The notes beneath the pieces are model-generated. The model made no database searches. It had not been told where the DNA came from and worked only from the letters and a program-made list of their open reading frames with translations. Of a stretch of 27,643 nucleotides of DNA, positions 5,901 to 14,883 are shown piece by piece. Positions within the stretch are counted from its first letter, which is position 1; each line of letters begins with the position of its first letter. The stretch is from Planctomycetota bacterium (GTDB lineage Bacteria; Planctomycetota; Planctomycetia; Pirellulales; Pirellulaceae), in NCBI GenBank assembly GCA_024277285.1, contig JAJRVM010000227.1, positions 1-27,643 of the forward strand. Reading direction: 5' to 3'. Made by a program: the position numbers and the translations under genes.

Positions 5901-7661
5901 ATGTTTCGAGAGACGACCCGTCATTTGCTACTTGTCTTGCCATTGCTGCTCGGCGGAACCGCCATCGCGGACGACAATCAAGGTGCCGCCACGACGCTCG
6001 TTCCGGACAATGCGATCATCGTGTTGCAAGTGACGAATCCCAAGGCACTGATCGACCGTGCGTTTGATGATCAGATTGTCTCGTTTGTGGAATCACTGCC
6101 GGTGTACAAGGAGGCCATGACGCGGCCCGATACGCAGCAAGTGCTGGGTTTGGTGCGTTTCTTCGAAACGAAGTATGACGCCAAATTACCTGAGTTACTG
6201 AAGAAACTTGTGGGTGGTGGAATCACATTGGCAGTACTGCCGGATGAGCACAACCTGCTGATCGTCGAAGCCGAAGACGCTGCGATGTTGGAGGAAGTGC
6301 ATGAGTTCTTTCGTACGATCGCCAAAGGCGATGCGGCGAAAGAGGGGAACCCCGAGCGTATCAAGTCGGCCGAGTATCGCGGTGTGCAGGGCTGGTCGTT
6401 TGGGCCAGGCGAAGTACATGCGATTGTCGGCAATCGCCTGCTCTTGGCTAACAAGCCCGAAACGCTGAAACTGGCTTTGGATCGCCGTGCCGAGCAGGCC
6501 ACGGGAAGTATCGCCAAGTCGTCGAACTTCGTCGCCGCTCAGAAAGCACTCAGCTCGGATGCCAAAGTCAAGCTGTATGCGGACATGCGCGTGCTCAAGC
6601 AGTTGCCCGGTTTTCAACAGGCGATCGAGCAGAACCAGAACCCCTTGGCGAGACTGCTCTTTGCTCCGCTATTGGCTGGGGCCACTCAGGCGACCTGGCT
6701 GTCGGTGGGAGTCAATTTGGAGCAAGATGACTTGGCCATCGAAGTCCTGGCGGATCACGGCGGCAGTCCTTCAACACCGCTCAATGGTTTCGCGGTGCCC
6801 GCGTCGCCCGACCAAGGGGCAATGCCGAACTTGACGGTCCCTGGGCAGATTGCGGGCCTTAGCTTCTATCGCGACCTGCACAAATTCTACGCTGCCAAGG
6901 ACGAGTTGTTCGCGGAACGGACGGGCGGCCTTATCTTCTTTGAGAATATGATGGGGATCTTCTTCTCGGGCAAGGACCTTACCGAAGAAGTGTTGGCGCA
7001 AACACTCCCAGATATGCGTTTTGTCGTAGCTGAACAGAAGTACAATGCCAAGACCGGAACGCCTGCGATGCAATTGCCTGGATTCGCGATGGTGGTTGGC
7101 TTGCGTGATCCCAAGGGGTTCAGCTTGGTGATGAAAGAAGCGTGGCAGAAGGCGATTGGGCTGGTTAATTTTACACGCGGACAGCAGGCGCTGCCTGGTT
7201 TGATCATTGATACGACATCCTATCAAGGCACCACCTACACGACCTCCTTCTTTTCGGTTGCTGATGAGGACGACAAGGATGCCGTTGATACCCGGTTCAA
7301 TTTTCAGCCAGCATTGGCGATCGAAGGTGATCATCTGATCATGAGTTCGACCGACGCGCTGGCACGCGATCTGATTGATGCGTTGCGTACCGAATCGCAA
7401 GAGCACGTTAAGCCGTTGAGTGGGTTGCATAGCTTGGCGACGCTCAACGGTGCTTCCCTGGCGGCAATTCTGGCTGCCAATCGCAGCGCGATGGTGCGTC
7501 AGAACATGGTCGAGAAAGGTCATTCACGGGAAGAGGCGGAAAACGACATCGACGGGATGCTCACCGCGTTGCGATATGTCAATGACGTCAAGGTTACGGC
7601 GGGCGAGAACGGCGGACTGACGCAATTGAAGATTTCCATCGGCTACAAGTTGCCGAAGTAG
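5901..7661 (+). CDS. Secreted DUF3352-like protein, function unknown
   Basis: A 586-residue exported protein. The ATG at 5901 has a strong GAGGAGA 7 nt upstream. The first 24 residues are a classical signal peptide (MFRETTRH, then LLLVLPLLLGG, cut near TAIA). After it comes LVPDNAIIVLQVTNPKALID…, then alternating segments such as ITLAVLPDEHNLLIVEAED and AIVGNRLLLANKPETLKLAL. These resemble the planctomycete families, DUF3352 among them, in which a protein compares per-object values using repeated alpha/beta modules; I am not certain of the family number. No cysteine pairs, haem motifs or membrane anchors are seen, so it should be periplasmic. It follows the ABC exporter by 236 bp, too far to call it the same operon. 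Role unknown. Confidence 0.8.
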   Translation: MFRETTRHLLLVLPLLLGGTAIADDNQGAATTLVPDNAIIVLQVTNPKALIDRAFDDQIVSFVESLPVYKEAMTRPDTQQVLGLVRFFETKYDAKLPELLKKLVGGGITLAVLPDEHNLLIVEAEDAAMLEEVHEFFRTIAKGDAAKEGNPERIKSAEYRGVQGWSFGPGEVHAIVGNRLLLANKPETLKLALDRRAEQATGSIAKSSNFVAAQKALSSDAKVKLYADMRVLKQLPGFQQAIEQNQNPLARLLFAPLLAGATQATWLSVGVNLEQDDLAIEVLADHGGSPSTPLNGFAVPASPDQGAMPNLTVPGQIAGLSFYRDLHKFYAAKDELFAERTGGLIFFENMMGIFFSGKDLTEEVLAQTLPDMRFVVAEQKYNAKTGTPAMQLPGFAMVVGLRDPKGFSLVMKEAWQKAIGLVNFTRGQQALPGLIIDTTSYQGTTYTTSFFSVADEDDKDAVDTRFNFQPALAIEGDHLIMSSTDALARDLIDALRTESQEHVKPLSGLHSLATLNGASLAAILAANRSAMVRQNMVEKGHSREEAENDIDGMLTALRYVNDVKVTAGENGGLTQLKISIGYKLPK

Positions 7662-7732
7662 AACAACGTAGCTGGAGCCGCTAGGAGTCAGCAAAAATGT
7701 GTTGGAATTGGGAGTTGGAATGAGTTGCTGCT

Positions 7733-7755
7733 GCTGAGCCCTTGGCGGGCTCAGC
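7733..7755 (+). repeat. GC-rich hairpin element, copy 1
   Basis: A perfect 9-bp inverted repeat: GCTGAGCCC (7733-7741), loop TTGGC, GGGCTCAGC (7747-7755). It is followed by two CTACGGCGG motifs (7755-7763 region and near 7785). No T-run follows, so it is not a standard intrinsic terminator. It lies 58 bp before the DUF1800 start and 71 bp after the preceding stop. A 17-bp part is repeated upstream of the DUF1501 gene. Confidence 0.75.
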
Positions 7756-7813
7756 TACGGCGGGTCCAGCCATGGCGAACCCATCTACGGCGGAATTGTT
7801 TGGAGGTCAAGAC

Positions 7814-9202
7814 ATGACGGCAGAAAAACCAAATGCCAATTCGAGTGACGTGGTCGACCCCGATTGGGCGTGGGCTGAGTACCAGCCGGATGCCGGGCGA
7901 CCGTGGACTTTGTCGAAAGTTGGCCACTTGTTTCGGCGCGCCGCGTTTGGGGCGCGTTGGGATACGCTCCAGCGCGCGGTGAAAGATGGACTCAGGCGAT
8001 CGATCGACCAGTTGATACGCCCTCAAGAAGACGTGGCGGCGTTCGAGTCAATGATGCGAGCCGACGAGCAGGAAGTGGCTCGCACTAGCGGCGTTGACAG
8101 CTTGCGTGCCTGGTGGTTGCGGCGAATTCTCGCATCGCCTTACCCGCTGCAGGAGAAAATGACGCTGTTTTGGCACAGCCACTTCGGTGTGAGTAATCGC
8201 GGTGTGGACGATTCTTTGCTAATGTTGCGGCATGTCGGTTTGTTGCGCAAGCACGCACTTGGCTCGTATCGGGCGTTGCTTGCGGCGGTGGCGGCTGATC
8301 CGGCAGTGTTGTTGAGTGTCGGCGCGGAGCGGAGCCGTAAGATCCAGCCCAACGAGAACTTCATTCGCCAACTCATGGAACGCTATAGCGTGGGGCCGGG
8401 ACATTACGGCGACGAGGATGTGCGCGAGGCGGCACGCGCGTTCACGGGTTGGTCTGTGTTGCGTGGCCGCTTGCGGTTCTTGGCGCACGAACATGATAGT
8501 GGTTCAAAACGCGTGTTGGGCAACCAAGGCGATTGGGAAGCCAAGGACATCGTACGCATTGTGCTCGACCAACCCGCGACACCGCGCATGATCGCCGGCA
8601 AACTTTATCGTTGGTTCGTTTCCGAAGTGGGCGAACCGAGCGATGAGTTGCTCGCACCGTTGGCGCGAATGTTGGCGGGCGAGTACGAAGTGGGCGAAGT
8701 GGTCGAGACCATCTTGCGCTCGAATCTGTTCTTTTCCGAAGCGGCATACCGGCGGCGCGTGAAGAGCCCGGTTCAATATGGTACCGAGCTGGCAATGGGG
8801 TTAGAAGGAAATGCCGCCACGCAGCCAATGGGCGAAGCGTTGGCAGCATTGGGCGAAGACCTGTATAACCCACCTACCCACAACGGCTGGGTCGGTGGAA
8901 CGCATTGGATCAATGCCGCCACGATCCTGGGCCGCGAGAAGTTAGCCAAGGCAATGCTGGCGGTCAAGGGACCGTATGAAGGGAATTTCGATGTGGTCGC
9001 GATGGCCATGCGCCACGACTGTGCGACGCCACGTGACGCTGCAGAATTGCTGTTGAAACTGTACCTGCAAGATGACGTGCCGTCGGCGGTGCGTAACGCA
9101 CTTCTTAAAGCGGCGCCGGCTGGTTCGGTTGCTGAATCGGCTGATTGGCTGCGAAGCTTTGTCTATCGTGTTGTCACGCTACCTGAATTTCAATTGTCGT
9201 AG
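7814..9202 (+). CDS. DUF1800 family protein
   Basis: A 462-residue DUF1800 protein, a family found next to DUF1501 genes in planctomycetes and many other bacteria; the biochemical role is not established. Family hallmarks are visible: HLFRRAAFGA (38-47), MTLFWHSHFGVSN (116-128), NENFIRQLMERYSVG (180-194) followed by EDVREAARAFTGWS (201-214), and NGWVGGTHWINAATIL near residue 360. The frame could be read from 7742, but the ATG at 7814 has GGAGG 7 nt upstream and is the better start. No obvious signal peptide is seen. The DUF1501 gene follows after 111 bp on the same strand, so they probably form an operon and act together. Confidence 0.93.
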   Translation: MTAEKPNANSSDVVDPDWAWAEYQPDAGRPWTLSKVGHLFRRAAFGARWDTLQRAVKDGLRRSIDQLIRPQEDVAAFESMMRADEQEVARTSGVDSLRAWWLRRILASPYPLQEKMTLFWHSHFGVSNRGVDDSLLMLRHVGLLRKHALGSYRALLAAVAADPAVLLSVGAERSRKIQPNENFIRQLMERYSVGPGHYGDEDVREAARAFTGWSVLRGRLRFLAHEHDSGSKRVLGNQGDWEAKDIVRIVLDQPATPRMIAGKLYRWFVSEVGEPSDELLAPLARMLAGEYEVGEVVETILRSNLFFSEAAYRRRVKSPVQYGTELAMGLEGNAATQPMGEALAALGEDLYNPPTHNGWVGGTHWINAATILGREKLAKAMLAVKGPYEGNFDVVAMAMRHDCATPRDAAELLLKLYLQDDVPSAVRNALLKAAPAGSVAESADWLRSFVYRVVTLPEFQLS

Positions 9203-9260
9203 CTGAAGCCACCAATATTCAGCGGAAGTGTCACACAACCTATCATCGGACCGAGTTGCG

Positions 9261-9298
9261 GCTGAGCCCTTGGCGGGCCCAGCTACTGTGGGCCCAGC
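9261..9298 (+). repeat. GC-rich hairpin element, copy 2
   Basis: GCTGAGCCCTTGGCGGG (9261-9277) is identical over 17 bases to 7733-7749. The right arm here is GGGCCCAGC (9275-9283), giving one A/C mismatch in the stem, and GGGCCCAGCTA is then repeated at 9290-9300. The element ends about 14 bp before the DUF1501 start, directly before its ribosome binding site. Confidence 0.75.
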
Positions 9299-9313
9299 TA
9301 TAAGGAGATCACC

Positions 9314-10549
9314 ATGTCTCATTCACGTCGCGAGTTTCTTAAAACGATGGTTGGTGCGTCGTCGGTCTTGTCGTTCACGTCGGCCATGCCGACCTTGCTG
9401 CAGCACGCAGCGCTGGCGGCCGAACCCGATTCTGAGAGTGGCGACCGCGTGTTGGTCGTGCTGCAAATGTCGGGTGGTAATGATGGTCTAAATACTGTCG
9501 TTCCCTATGCGGACGATGTGTACGCACGCAGTAGAACGACGTTGCGCTTGACCAAACGTGATGTGCTGAAGATCGATGACTATCTTGGCTTCCATCCGCA
9601 GCTGACGGGGCTCCAAAAACTGATGGGTGATGGGCACCTTGGCGTGTTGCAGGGAGTAGGGTATCCGAAAAACAATCGTGATCACGACAGTGCGATGCGC
9701 GAATGGCATACGGCCAGGCCAGGTGAGCCGAACTGCCCAACCGGCTGGATTGGCCGGACCGTCGACCTGGAAATGCAACCCGGTTCAGGGGATGTTCCCG
9801 CGGCGTTTGTTGGGCCGATCGCACAGCCGTTTGCCTTGCGCGCTGAGGCCTCGGTGGTCCCCAGTGTGCGGCGCACGGAGCAATGGACCGTGGGACGGTC
9901 TGCATCGAGTTTCGCCGGCGAAGAGCGGACTTTTACGCGTTCACAGGACAATCCGTTGCTTGATGTGGTCCAGCGTGGAACAACGGCCGCTCACAACATG
10001 AGCCAGCGTGTCGAACAGGTCTTGGCCAAGGCCGGATCGGGTGCGGACTACCCACCCTTTACGCTTGCCGGCCAATTACGGACCGTTTCGCATCTGATCC
10101 AGGCGGATCTGGGAGTGCGGATCTATTTCGTCGAGCTTGGTGGCGGGGGAATCGGCGGATTCGATAACCACGCAAACCAACGCGATAACCACGCGGCACT
10201 GCTGCACGAGATGTCGGAGTCGATTGCGGCATTTGTGGCGGATCTGCAACGCCGGAAACGGCTTGGCCAGACCTTGCTGATGACCTTTTCCGAATTCGGC
10301 CGTACGGTCAGCGAGAATGGCCGCCGCGGGACGGGCCATGGCGCCGCCGCCCCAGTGCTGCTGGTAGGTGGGTGCGTCAAGAGTGGCCTGATCGGTCGCC
10401 ATCCCAGTTTGACCGACTTGGACCAGGACGGCCTGAAATATCACACCGATTACCGTCGCGTTTATGCAACGGTCCTCCAAAAATGGCTCGGTTATTACGC
10501 TGCTGGCGTGCTTGGCGGTGCCTACAAGCCCCTTGATGTGCTGGTGTAG
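9314..10549 (+). CDS. DUF1501 family protein, Tat-exported
   Basis: A 411-residue DUF1501 protein, which belongs to the sulfatase/alkaline-phosphatase-like fold group; its substrate is not established. The N-terminus MSHSRREFLK has the twin-arginine S-R-R-x-F-L-K motif followed by a hydrophobic stretch to about residue 36 (QHAALAAE), so it is folded in the cytoplasm and exported by Tat. Family signatures: VLVVLQMSGGNDGLNTVVPY (about 50-69), RDHDSAMREWHTA, LGGGGIGGFDNHANQ, and MTFSEFGRTVSENGRRGTGHG with GAAAPVLLVGG. The ATG at 9314 has AAGGAG 8 nt upstream. It is the second gene of the DUF1800/DUF1501 pair, and a terminator lies about 100 bp downstream. Confidence 0.95.
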   Translation: MSHSRREFLKTMVGASSVLSFTSAMPTLLQHAALAAEPDSESGDRVLVVLQMSGGNDGLNTVVPYADDVYARSRTTLRLTKRDVLKIDDYLGFHPQLTGLQKLMGDGHLGVLQGVGYPKNNRDHDSAMREWHTARPGEPNCPTGWIGRTVDLEMQPGSGDVPAAFVGPIAQPFALRAEASVVPSVRRTEQWTVGRSASSFAGEERTFTRSQDNPLLDVVQRGTTAAHNMSQRVEQVLAKAGSGADYPPFTLAGQLRTVSHLIQADLGVRIYFVELGGGGIGGFDNHANQRDNHAALLHEMSESIAAFVADLQRRKRLGQTLLMTFSEFGRTVSENGRRGTGHGAAAPVLLVGGCVKSGLIGRHPSLTDLDQDGLKYHTDYRRVYATVLQKWLGYYAAGVLGGAYKPLDVLV

Positions 10550-10893
10550 GTTGTGCGGAACAGGGTGATTGTGAGGGTTTTGCGAATCACCGTGGCAGGT
10601 GATTTCCGTGCACAAAATGACCGAGACGCATCGCCCGCAAAGGCTATGAAAATAGTCGTTTAGGCGACTTTTTTCCACTTTGGCAGGGATTTTGAAACGC
10701 TCTTTTTTGAAATAGCATGAAATGGGTGGCTTTTTGGTTGTCAGGATGCGATGGCTGGTGGAGAACTACTTAGTGGAACAATCACGCGTACCGTCGCTGA
10801 TGCATCCACCGTGAGTGAATAAGTAGCGAGCATGGCCGGATCTCGTGGAACAGGGCCTGGGCATGCGGAACCAGAGAAGAGGAGTGCAATCCT
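10550..10893. other. Intergenic region before the PEP-CTERM gene
   Basis: This 344-bp stretch holds the terminator at 10650-10674 and, before it, an inverted repeat GGTGATT (10565-10571) / AATCACC (10585-10591) that is followed by a third GGTGATT. The promoter of the PEP-CTERM gene should lie in its right half, but I see no clear boxes. No coding region is credible. Confidence 0.4.
10650..10674 (+). terminator. Intrinsic terminator after the DUF1800/DUF1501 pair
   Basis: A short hairpin AGTCG-TTTAGG-CGACT (10654-10669) is preceded by an A-run and followed by six T residues (10669-10674). This is the best intrinsic terminator in the window. It lies 104 bp after the DUF1501 stop codon. Confidence 0.7.
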
Positions 10894-11697
10894 ATGAGAC
10901 GCGTCTTGGTTATTGCTAGCTGTTTTGTGCTGGCGCTCGGAATGGTTTCTGCCGTCAAGGCAGACTTGGTGTCCGATTTTTGGGCAAAAGTCCAAAGCAC
11001 GGGCGTACAACAGGGCGAAGCCATTCGAGTGGTATTCGTCACAGCGCCGATCATTCGAGGCGACATTAGTGAGCAGGCCGTTTACGATGATTTTGCGTTG
11101 CAGTCCGCGCTTGCCGGTGAACTGACTAACGGGTTGATCATCGACAACGACCTCGGCCAGACGGGCGGCTGGAAGTCGCTGGTAACGGCCCATGACGCCA
11201 GTGGTGGAACGCCGGTGGCTGACTGGATCAGCCAGACGGGCGATCCGGGTGTCGCTGAAGTCAAGGTGTTCAATACGAATGGCGAGTTAGTGGGAACCAC
11301 CGCCACTTTGTCGTCCTTGAGTGCCGCCATTAAGTACGATGGCAGTGGCTCGAATCTAGAAGTGCTGGACGTAGACGGGAATCTGGTTTCCAACACGGCT
11401 GTTTGGACCGGTACAAAAGCCAGTGGTGCTCCGGCATCCGAGGGAGTGGTGCCGTTGTGGATGGGCAACGATTATGCCTTTGGAAGCCAGCAGGGGATGA
11501 CCGGCGGCTTCCTGCAGCTAGACGGACAGTGGCTCGAGAATGCGAAGGTTCCGTTCAATGCGGGCTTCCCCGTTGCCTTGCCTGTTTACGCAATGAGCGG
11601 TACGATTTCGGCCGTTCCTGAACCCTCCACGATCATGCTGTGGCTCGGTTTTTCGAGTATTGCTGGTTTGGTTTATTGGCGTAAGCGTCGCAACTAG
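10894..11697 (+). CDS. PEP-CTERM sorting-domain protein
   Basis: A 267-residue secreted protein. The ATG at 10894 has AGAGGAG 9 nt upstream. Residues 1-23 form a signal peptide (RRVLVIASCFVLALGMVSAV, cut near VKA). The C-terminus is a clear PEP-CTERM signal: VPEP at 241-244, a membrane helix (TIMLWLGFSSIAGLVYW) and the basic end RKRRN. In known systems such proteins are processed by an exosortase and sorted to the envelope or exopolysaccharide; no exosortase is in this window. The body (24-240) is rich in Gly, Ser, Thr and Val, with no catalytic motif that I recognise, and probably folds as beta structure. It is a single-gene unit with a terminator-like hairpin 44 bp downstream. Confidence 0.9.
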   Translation: MRRVLVIASCFVLALGMVSAVKADLVSDFWAKVQSTGVQQGEAIRVVFVTAPIIRGDISEQAVYDDFALQSALAGELTNGLIIDNDLGQTGGWKSLVTAHDASGGTPVADWISQTGDPGVAEVKVFNTNGELVGTTATLSSLSAAIKYDGSGSNLEVLDVDGNLVSNTAVWTGTKASGAPASEGVVPLWMGNDYAFGSQQGMTGGFLQLDGQWLENAKVPFNAGFPVALPVYAMSGTISAVPEPSTIMLWLGFSSIAGLVYWRKRRN

Positions 11698-11740
11698 GCC
11701 AGGGCACAGAAGCTCGGCTAGAAGCTACTTACAACTCATC

Positions 11741-11781
11741 AAGACGCGTGTTGATTTCGTTCGACACGCGTCTTGTGTTCT
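11741..11781 (+). terminator. Terminator-like hairpin after the PEP-CTERM gene
   Basis: A perfect 11-bp inverted repeat AAGACGCGTGT (11741-11751) / ACACGCGTCTT (11764-11774) with a 12-nt loop. The T-rich tail (GTGTTCTTG) is weak, so it may be a terminator or simply an RNA-stabilising 3' hairpin. Confidence 0.6.
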
Positions 11782-12365
11782 TGCGTCTCAGGAAGGCTTT
11801 GCGGGTCGACAACCGTTCACGGAAACGAGGGCGCGATTGACGCATTCAAGAATGGAACCGTTAGTAGACGCGAATAGGCGCTGACCAAAAGGCACTCCGC
11901 TGCGCTTGCCCCGGCCGGAGGCACGACTGGTCAGCTACTAGCAACGCGCCTTCGTCTGTCGGCGGTCGAACATGAAATTATCCATTAATCGCCGCTTTGC
12001 TGAGACCGAATCAAGCCGCGGTTTGCTTTGACATTGGGCGCTCGCCTTTCAAGCTGAACGCCACTTGAAGCGGGGCAATAGTTCCTCGGTCACCGTGACG
12101 AGTCCGTTGTGGTTTGGGTTGCGTGAACGGTTACTTGGGTCGTTCCTGCAGCGCCTTTTCCCTTGGCTGAGTCACCGTCCCGGAATCGCCACCGGCACCG
12201 CCAGTCTCAATCTCTTACGTCACCCGTCTTGCGCTGGGGTGCGGCGCCGCCGGGTTCATTGCCTGCTTGAACGGCCAGCAGGGCCGTCTTACACTGCGGT
12301 GGTAGGATAGTTGGATTCTTGACACTACGGGAATAGTCGGAAGAGCCGTTTGCCGGGGAGAACTC
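11782..12365. other. Gene-poor intergenic region
   Basis: No protein-like frame was found in these 584 bases; the short ORFs here have no family character. A small hairpin ACGGCC-AGCAG-GGCCGT lies at about 12270-12287. A TTGACA at 12319-12324 lies about 40 bp before the next start codon but has no matching -10 box. GGGGAG at 12355-12360 is the ribosome binding site of the next gene. Confidence 0.4.
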
Positions 12366-14648
12366 ATGATAGTAGTTCGTGTTCGTTGGATGGCATTGTT
12401 CGCGTTGATGCTTCAAGCCGGTCTGCTTTGGGGCTCCGACACGATTGTATTTGTAGCCCGCCACCAATATGCCAACGATCACCATAACACGGCGACGTTG
12501 TTCCAGACCGGCGAGATCAACGCAAGTAAGTTTCGAGGTGGCAGTGCGATTCGCACGATCGATTTGGCGAACAAGAATGCTCCCAAGACACTGTTGGACG
12601 TCCCCGATGGTGTGGCGCGGGATATCGAAGTCAGTTTTGACGGCACTCGGATCTTGTTCTCGATGCGTCGTAACGCGACCGATGACTACCACATCTACGA
12701 GATGAACGCGGATGGGACCGAGTTGCGGCAACTGACATATGGAGCTGGGATCTCGGATATCGATCCGATCTATCTGGCGGACGACCGGGTCTTGTTCACG
12801 TCAACGCGCGAGCCGAAGTATTGCATGTGCAACCGGCACATCATGTGCAACTTGTTCACGATGGATGCAGACGGCGCGAACATCCAGCAGATCGGGCACA
12901 GCACGCTTTTCGAGGGGCACCCGTCATTGCTACCCGATGGCCGCGTGTTGTACGACCGGTGGGAGTACGTCGACCGGAACTTCGGTGACGCACAAGGTGC
13001 TTGGGTTTGCAACCCTGACGGTACCAACCACGCGATTCACTGGGGCAACAACACCAACTCGCCAGGCGCCGTGTTGGACAACCGAGCGATTCCCGGAACT
13101 GAGTTGTTTGTCTGCACGTTCTCGTCCTGTCACGATCGTCCCTGGGGCGCTTTGGCGATTGTCAATCGGGAGCTGGGATTGGACGGTCGTGCCCCGGTGG
13201 TACGCACCTGGCCCGCCCATGCTATCGATCTGGTCGGCAAGGGGAACTACGACACATTCAAGCGAGTTCAACCCAAGTATGAAGATCCCTTCCCGCTATC
13301 TTCCAGCCAGCTACTTTGTTCACGCAGCACCGGCAAGGGCGCGCCAATGGGGATCTACTTGATCGATATCGAGGGTGGCGAAAAGCTGTTGCACCGCGAG
13401 ACGCTAGGGTGCTTCGATCCGATGCCATTGGCACCACGCGTGCGACCTCCGGTGATTCCATCGCGCGTCGATCTGGCTCAGTCGGTCGGTTATTTCTATG
13501 TGGCCGACGTCTATGTTGGAACGGGGATGGAGTCGATACAACGCGGCACGGTCAAGTCGTTACGAGTCGTCGAATCGCCCGAGAAACGCTTTTGGACCAA
13601 ATTGGGTTGGGACGGTGGTACGGGCCAGCAAGCGCCCGGCATGGCGTGGGACGATTTCAACAACAAACGGATTCTGGGCACGGTGCCCGTGGAGCAAGAT
13701 GGCAGCGTTTACTTCGCGGTGCCAGCCGATCGGTTTGTCTATTTCCAGTTGTTGGATGAGCGTGGGATGATGGTTCAATCGATGCGCAGTGGCACGATGG
13801 TGCGACCCGGTGAAACGGCAGGTTGTGTCGGTTGTCACGAACAGCGGCAGACATCGGTACCGCATGGCGAGCTGGCTGGGGCGATGCGAAAACCACCGCA
13901 GCGGTTAGCTCCCTGGTACGGGCCGCCACGTAATTTCGGGTACGTGGCAGAGGTTCAGCCGGTATTGGACCGGCATTGCGTATCGTGTCACGACTTCGGA
14001 AAACCGGCTGGCGACAAGCTGAACCTGGCAGGTGATTTGAGTTTGCCGTTCAACACATCCTACGCGTCGCTGCGGCGCGGCAAATACGTTACCGTACCGG
14101 GTGCCGGACCTTACCAGACGCTGTTGCCAAAGAGCTGGGGGGCGCACGCCAGCCGGCTGACCAGCGTACTTCTCAACGGACATGGTGATTCGGAAATCGA
14201 TGCTCAAGTGCATTTGGACCGCGAGAGTTTTGATCGAATCGTCACTTGGATTGATATCAATGCTCCCTACTACCCCAACTATGCCAGCGCGTACGGTGAC
14301 AATCGTTACGGTCGCTCGCCGTTGAACGAGGCAGAATTGAATAGGTTGCAGCAACTGACCGGCTCGGTAGACGTGAATCTTACTCGCCCTGAGCTCAGCC
14401 CATGCCTGGCCAAGTTTGCGGACCGACTAGATGATGATCCTGATCCGATCCACGTCGAGGCGCTGAAGATCATCGAGTTGGGGCGCCAGCGACTGATTGC
14501 TCGTCCGCGCGCGGACATGCCTGGTTTTCAGCTGGTGGCTGAAAACGAAGTCCAGCAACAGGGCAAGTATGACGCGTTGCGCGCTGCCGAAGCGAAAGCG
14601 AGAGAGGCCGTGGTGCACGGCGCGAAGCACTACGATGTGGCTCGGTAG
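12366..14648 (+). CDS. Exported di-haem protein, hydrazine synthase alpha-like
   Basis: A 760-residue protein combining a TolB/WD-type beta propeller and c-type haem sites. The ATG at 12366 has GGGGAG 5 nt upstream; residues 1-23 are a signal peptide (MALFALMLQAGLLWG). Propeller-like phrases include IEVSFDGTRILFSMR, HIYEMNADGTELRQLTYG and LFTMDADGANIQQIG. SLLPDGRVLYDRWEYVDRNF matches the segment I know from the hydrazine synthase alpha domain family, widespread in planctomycetes. Two haem-binding motifs are seen: CVGCH at 487-491 and CVSCH at 538-542. Cysteine-rich CMCNRHIMC lies near residue 155. It is periplasmic. True hydrazine synthesis also needs beta and gamma subunits, which are absent here, so I infer an unknown redox role rather than anammox. 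It appears to stand alone. Confidence 0.88.
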   Translation: MIVVRVRWMALFALMLQAGLLWGSDTIVFVARHQYANDHHNTATLFQTGEINASKFRGGSAIRTIDLANKNAPKTLLDVPDGVARDIEVSFDGTRILFSMRRNATDDYHIYEMNADGTELRQLTYGAGISDIDPIYLADDRVLFTSTREPKYCMCNRHIMCNLFTMDADGANIQQIGHSTLFEGHPSLLPDGRVLYDRWEYVDRNFGDAQGAWVCNPDGTNHAIHWGNNTNSPGAVLDNRAIPGTELFVCTFSSCHDRPWGALAIVNRELGLDGRAPVVRTWPAHAIDLVGKGNYDTFKRVQPKYEDPFPLSSSQLLCSRSTGKGAPMGIYLIDIEGGEKLLHRETLGCFDPMPLAPRVRPPVIPSRVDLAQSVGYFYVADVYVGTGMESIQRGTVKSLRVVESPEKRFWTKLGWDGGTGQQAPGMAWDDFNNKRILGTVPVEQDGSVYFAVPADRFVYFQLLDERGMMVQSMRSGTMVRPGETAGCVGCHEQRQTSVPHGELAGAMRKPPQRLAPWYGPPRNFGYVAEVQPVLDRHCVSCHDFGKPAGDKLNLAGDLSLPFNTSYASLRRGKYVTVPGAGPYQTLLPKSWGAHASRLTSVLLNGHGDSEIDAQVHLDRESFDRIVTWIDINAPYYPNYASAYGDNRYGRSPLNEAELNRLQQLTGSVDVNLTRPELSPCLAKFADRLDDDPDPIHVEALKIIELGRQRLIARPRADMPGFQLVAENEVQQQGKYDALRAAEAKAREAVVHGAKHYDVAR

Positions 14649-14751
14649 TGGACCCTTCTCGTGCCTGAAATGCACGGCACGCCAGGCTTTGTTGTTGGGA
14701 TTCCTGAGCGGCTCACGTCCGCCGCTGCGAGACCCTGATATCACCCAATAA

Positions 14752-14771
14752 CTCTTCGGAAGAGCCTTGTT
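14752..14771 (+). terminator. Possible terminator after the hydrazine-synthase-like gene
   Basis: A small hairpin CTCTT-CGG-AAGAG (14752-14764) followed by CCTTGTTTT. It lies about 100 bp after the stop codon. An earlier hairpin, AGCGGC (14707-14712) / GCCGCT (14721-14726), has no T-run. Confidence 0.4.
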
Positions 14772-14883
14772 TTGAAACATTTCGTTCTGTCGTGGTCGGA
14801 GCATTCCGGCCTGTTGCCACGGAAGAAGACGATTAGAAATAGTGGCTGCATCGAGTCATCAAACGAAGCCCAGCTCCAAGGTC

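Noticed and set aside
6771..7523. Minus-strand 250-residue ORF
   Set aside because: Long, but entirely antisense to the secreted protein at 5901-7661, with no recognisable motif and no ribosome binding site seen.
12319..12365. TTGACA as -35 box of the hydrazine-synthase-like gene
   Set aside because: No -10-like hexamer is found 16-18 bp downstream, so the match is probably chance.
12366..14648. Evidence for anammox metabolism
   Set aside because: Hydrazine-synthase-alpha-like proteins with propeller and CxxCH motifs occur widely in non-anammox planctomycetes, and no partner subunits are present here.
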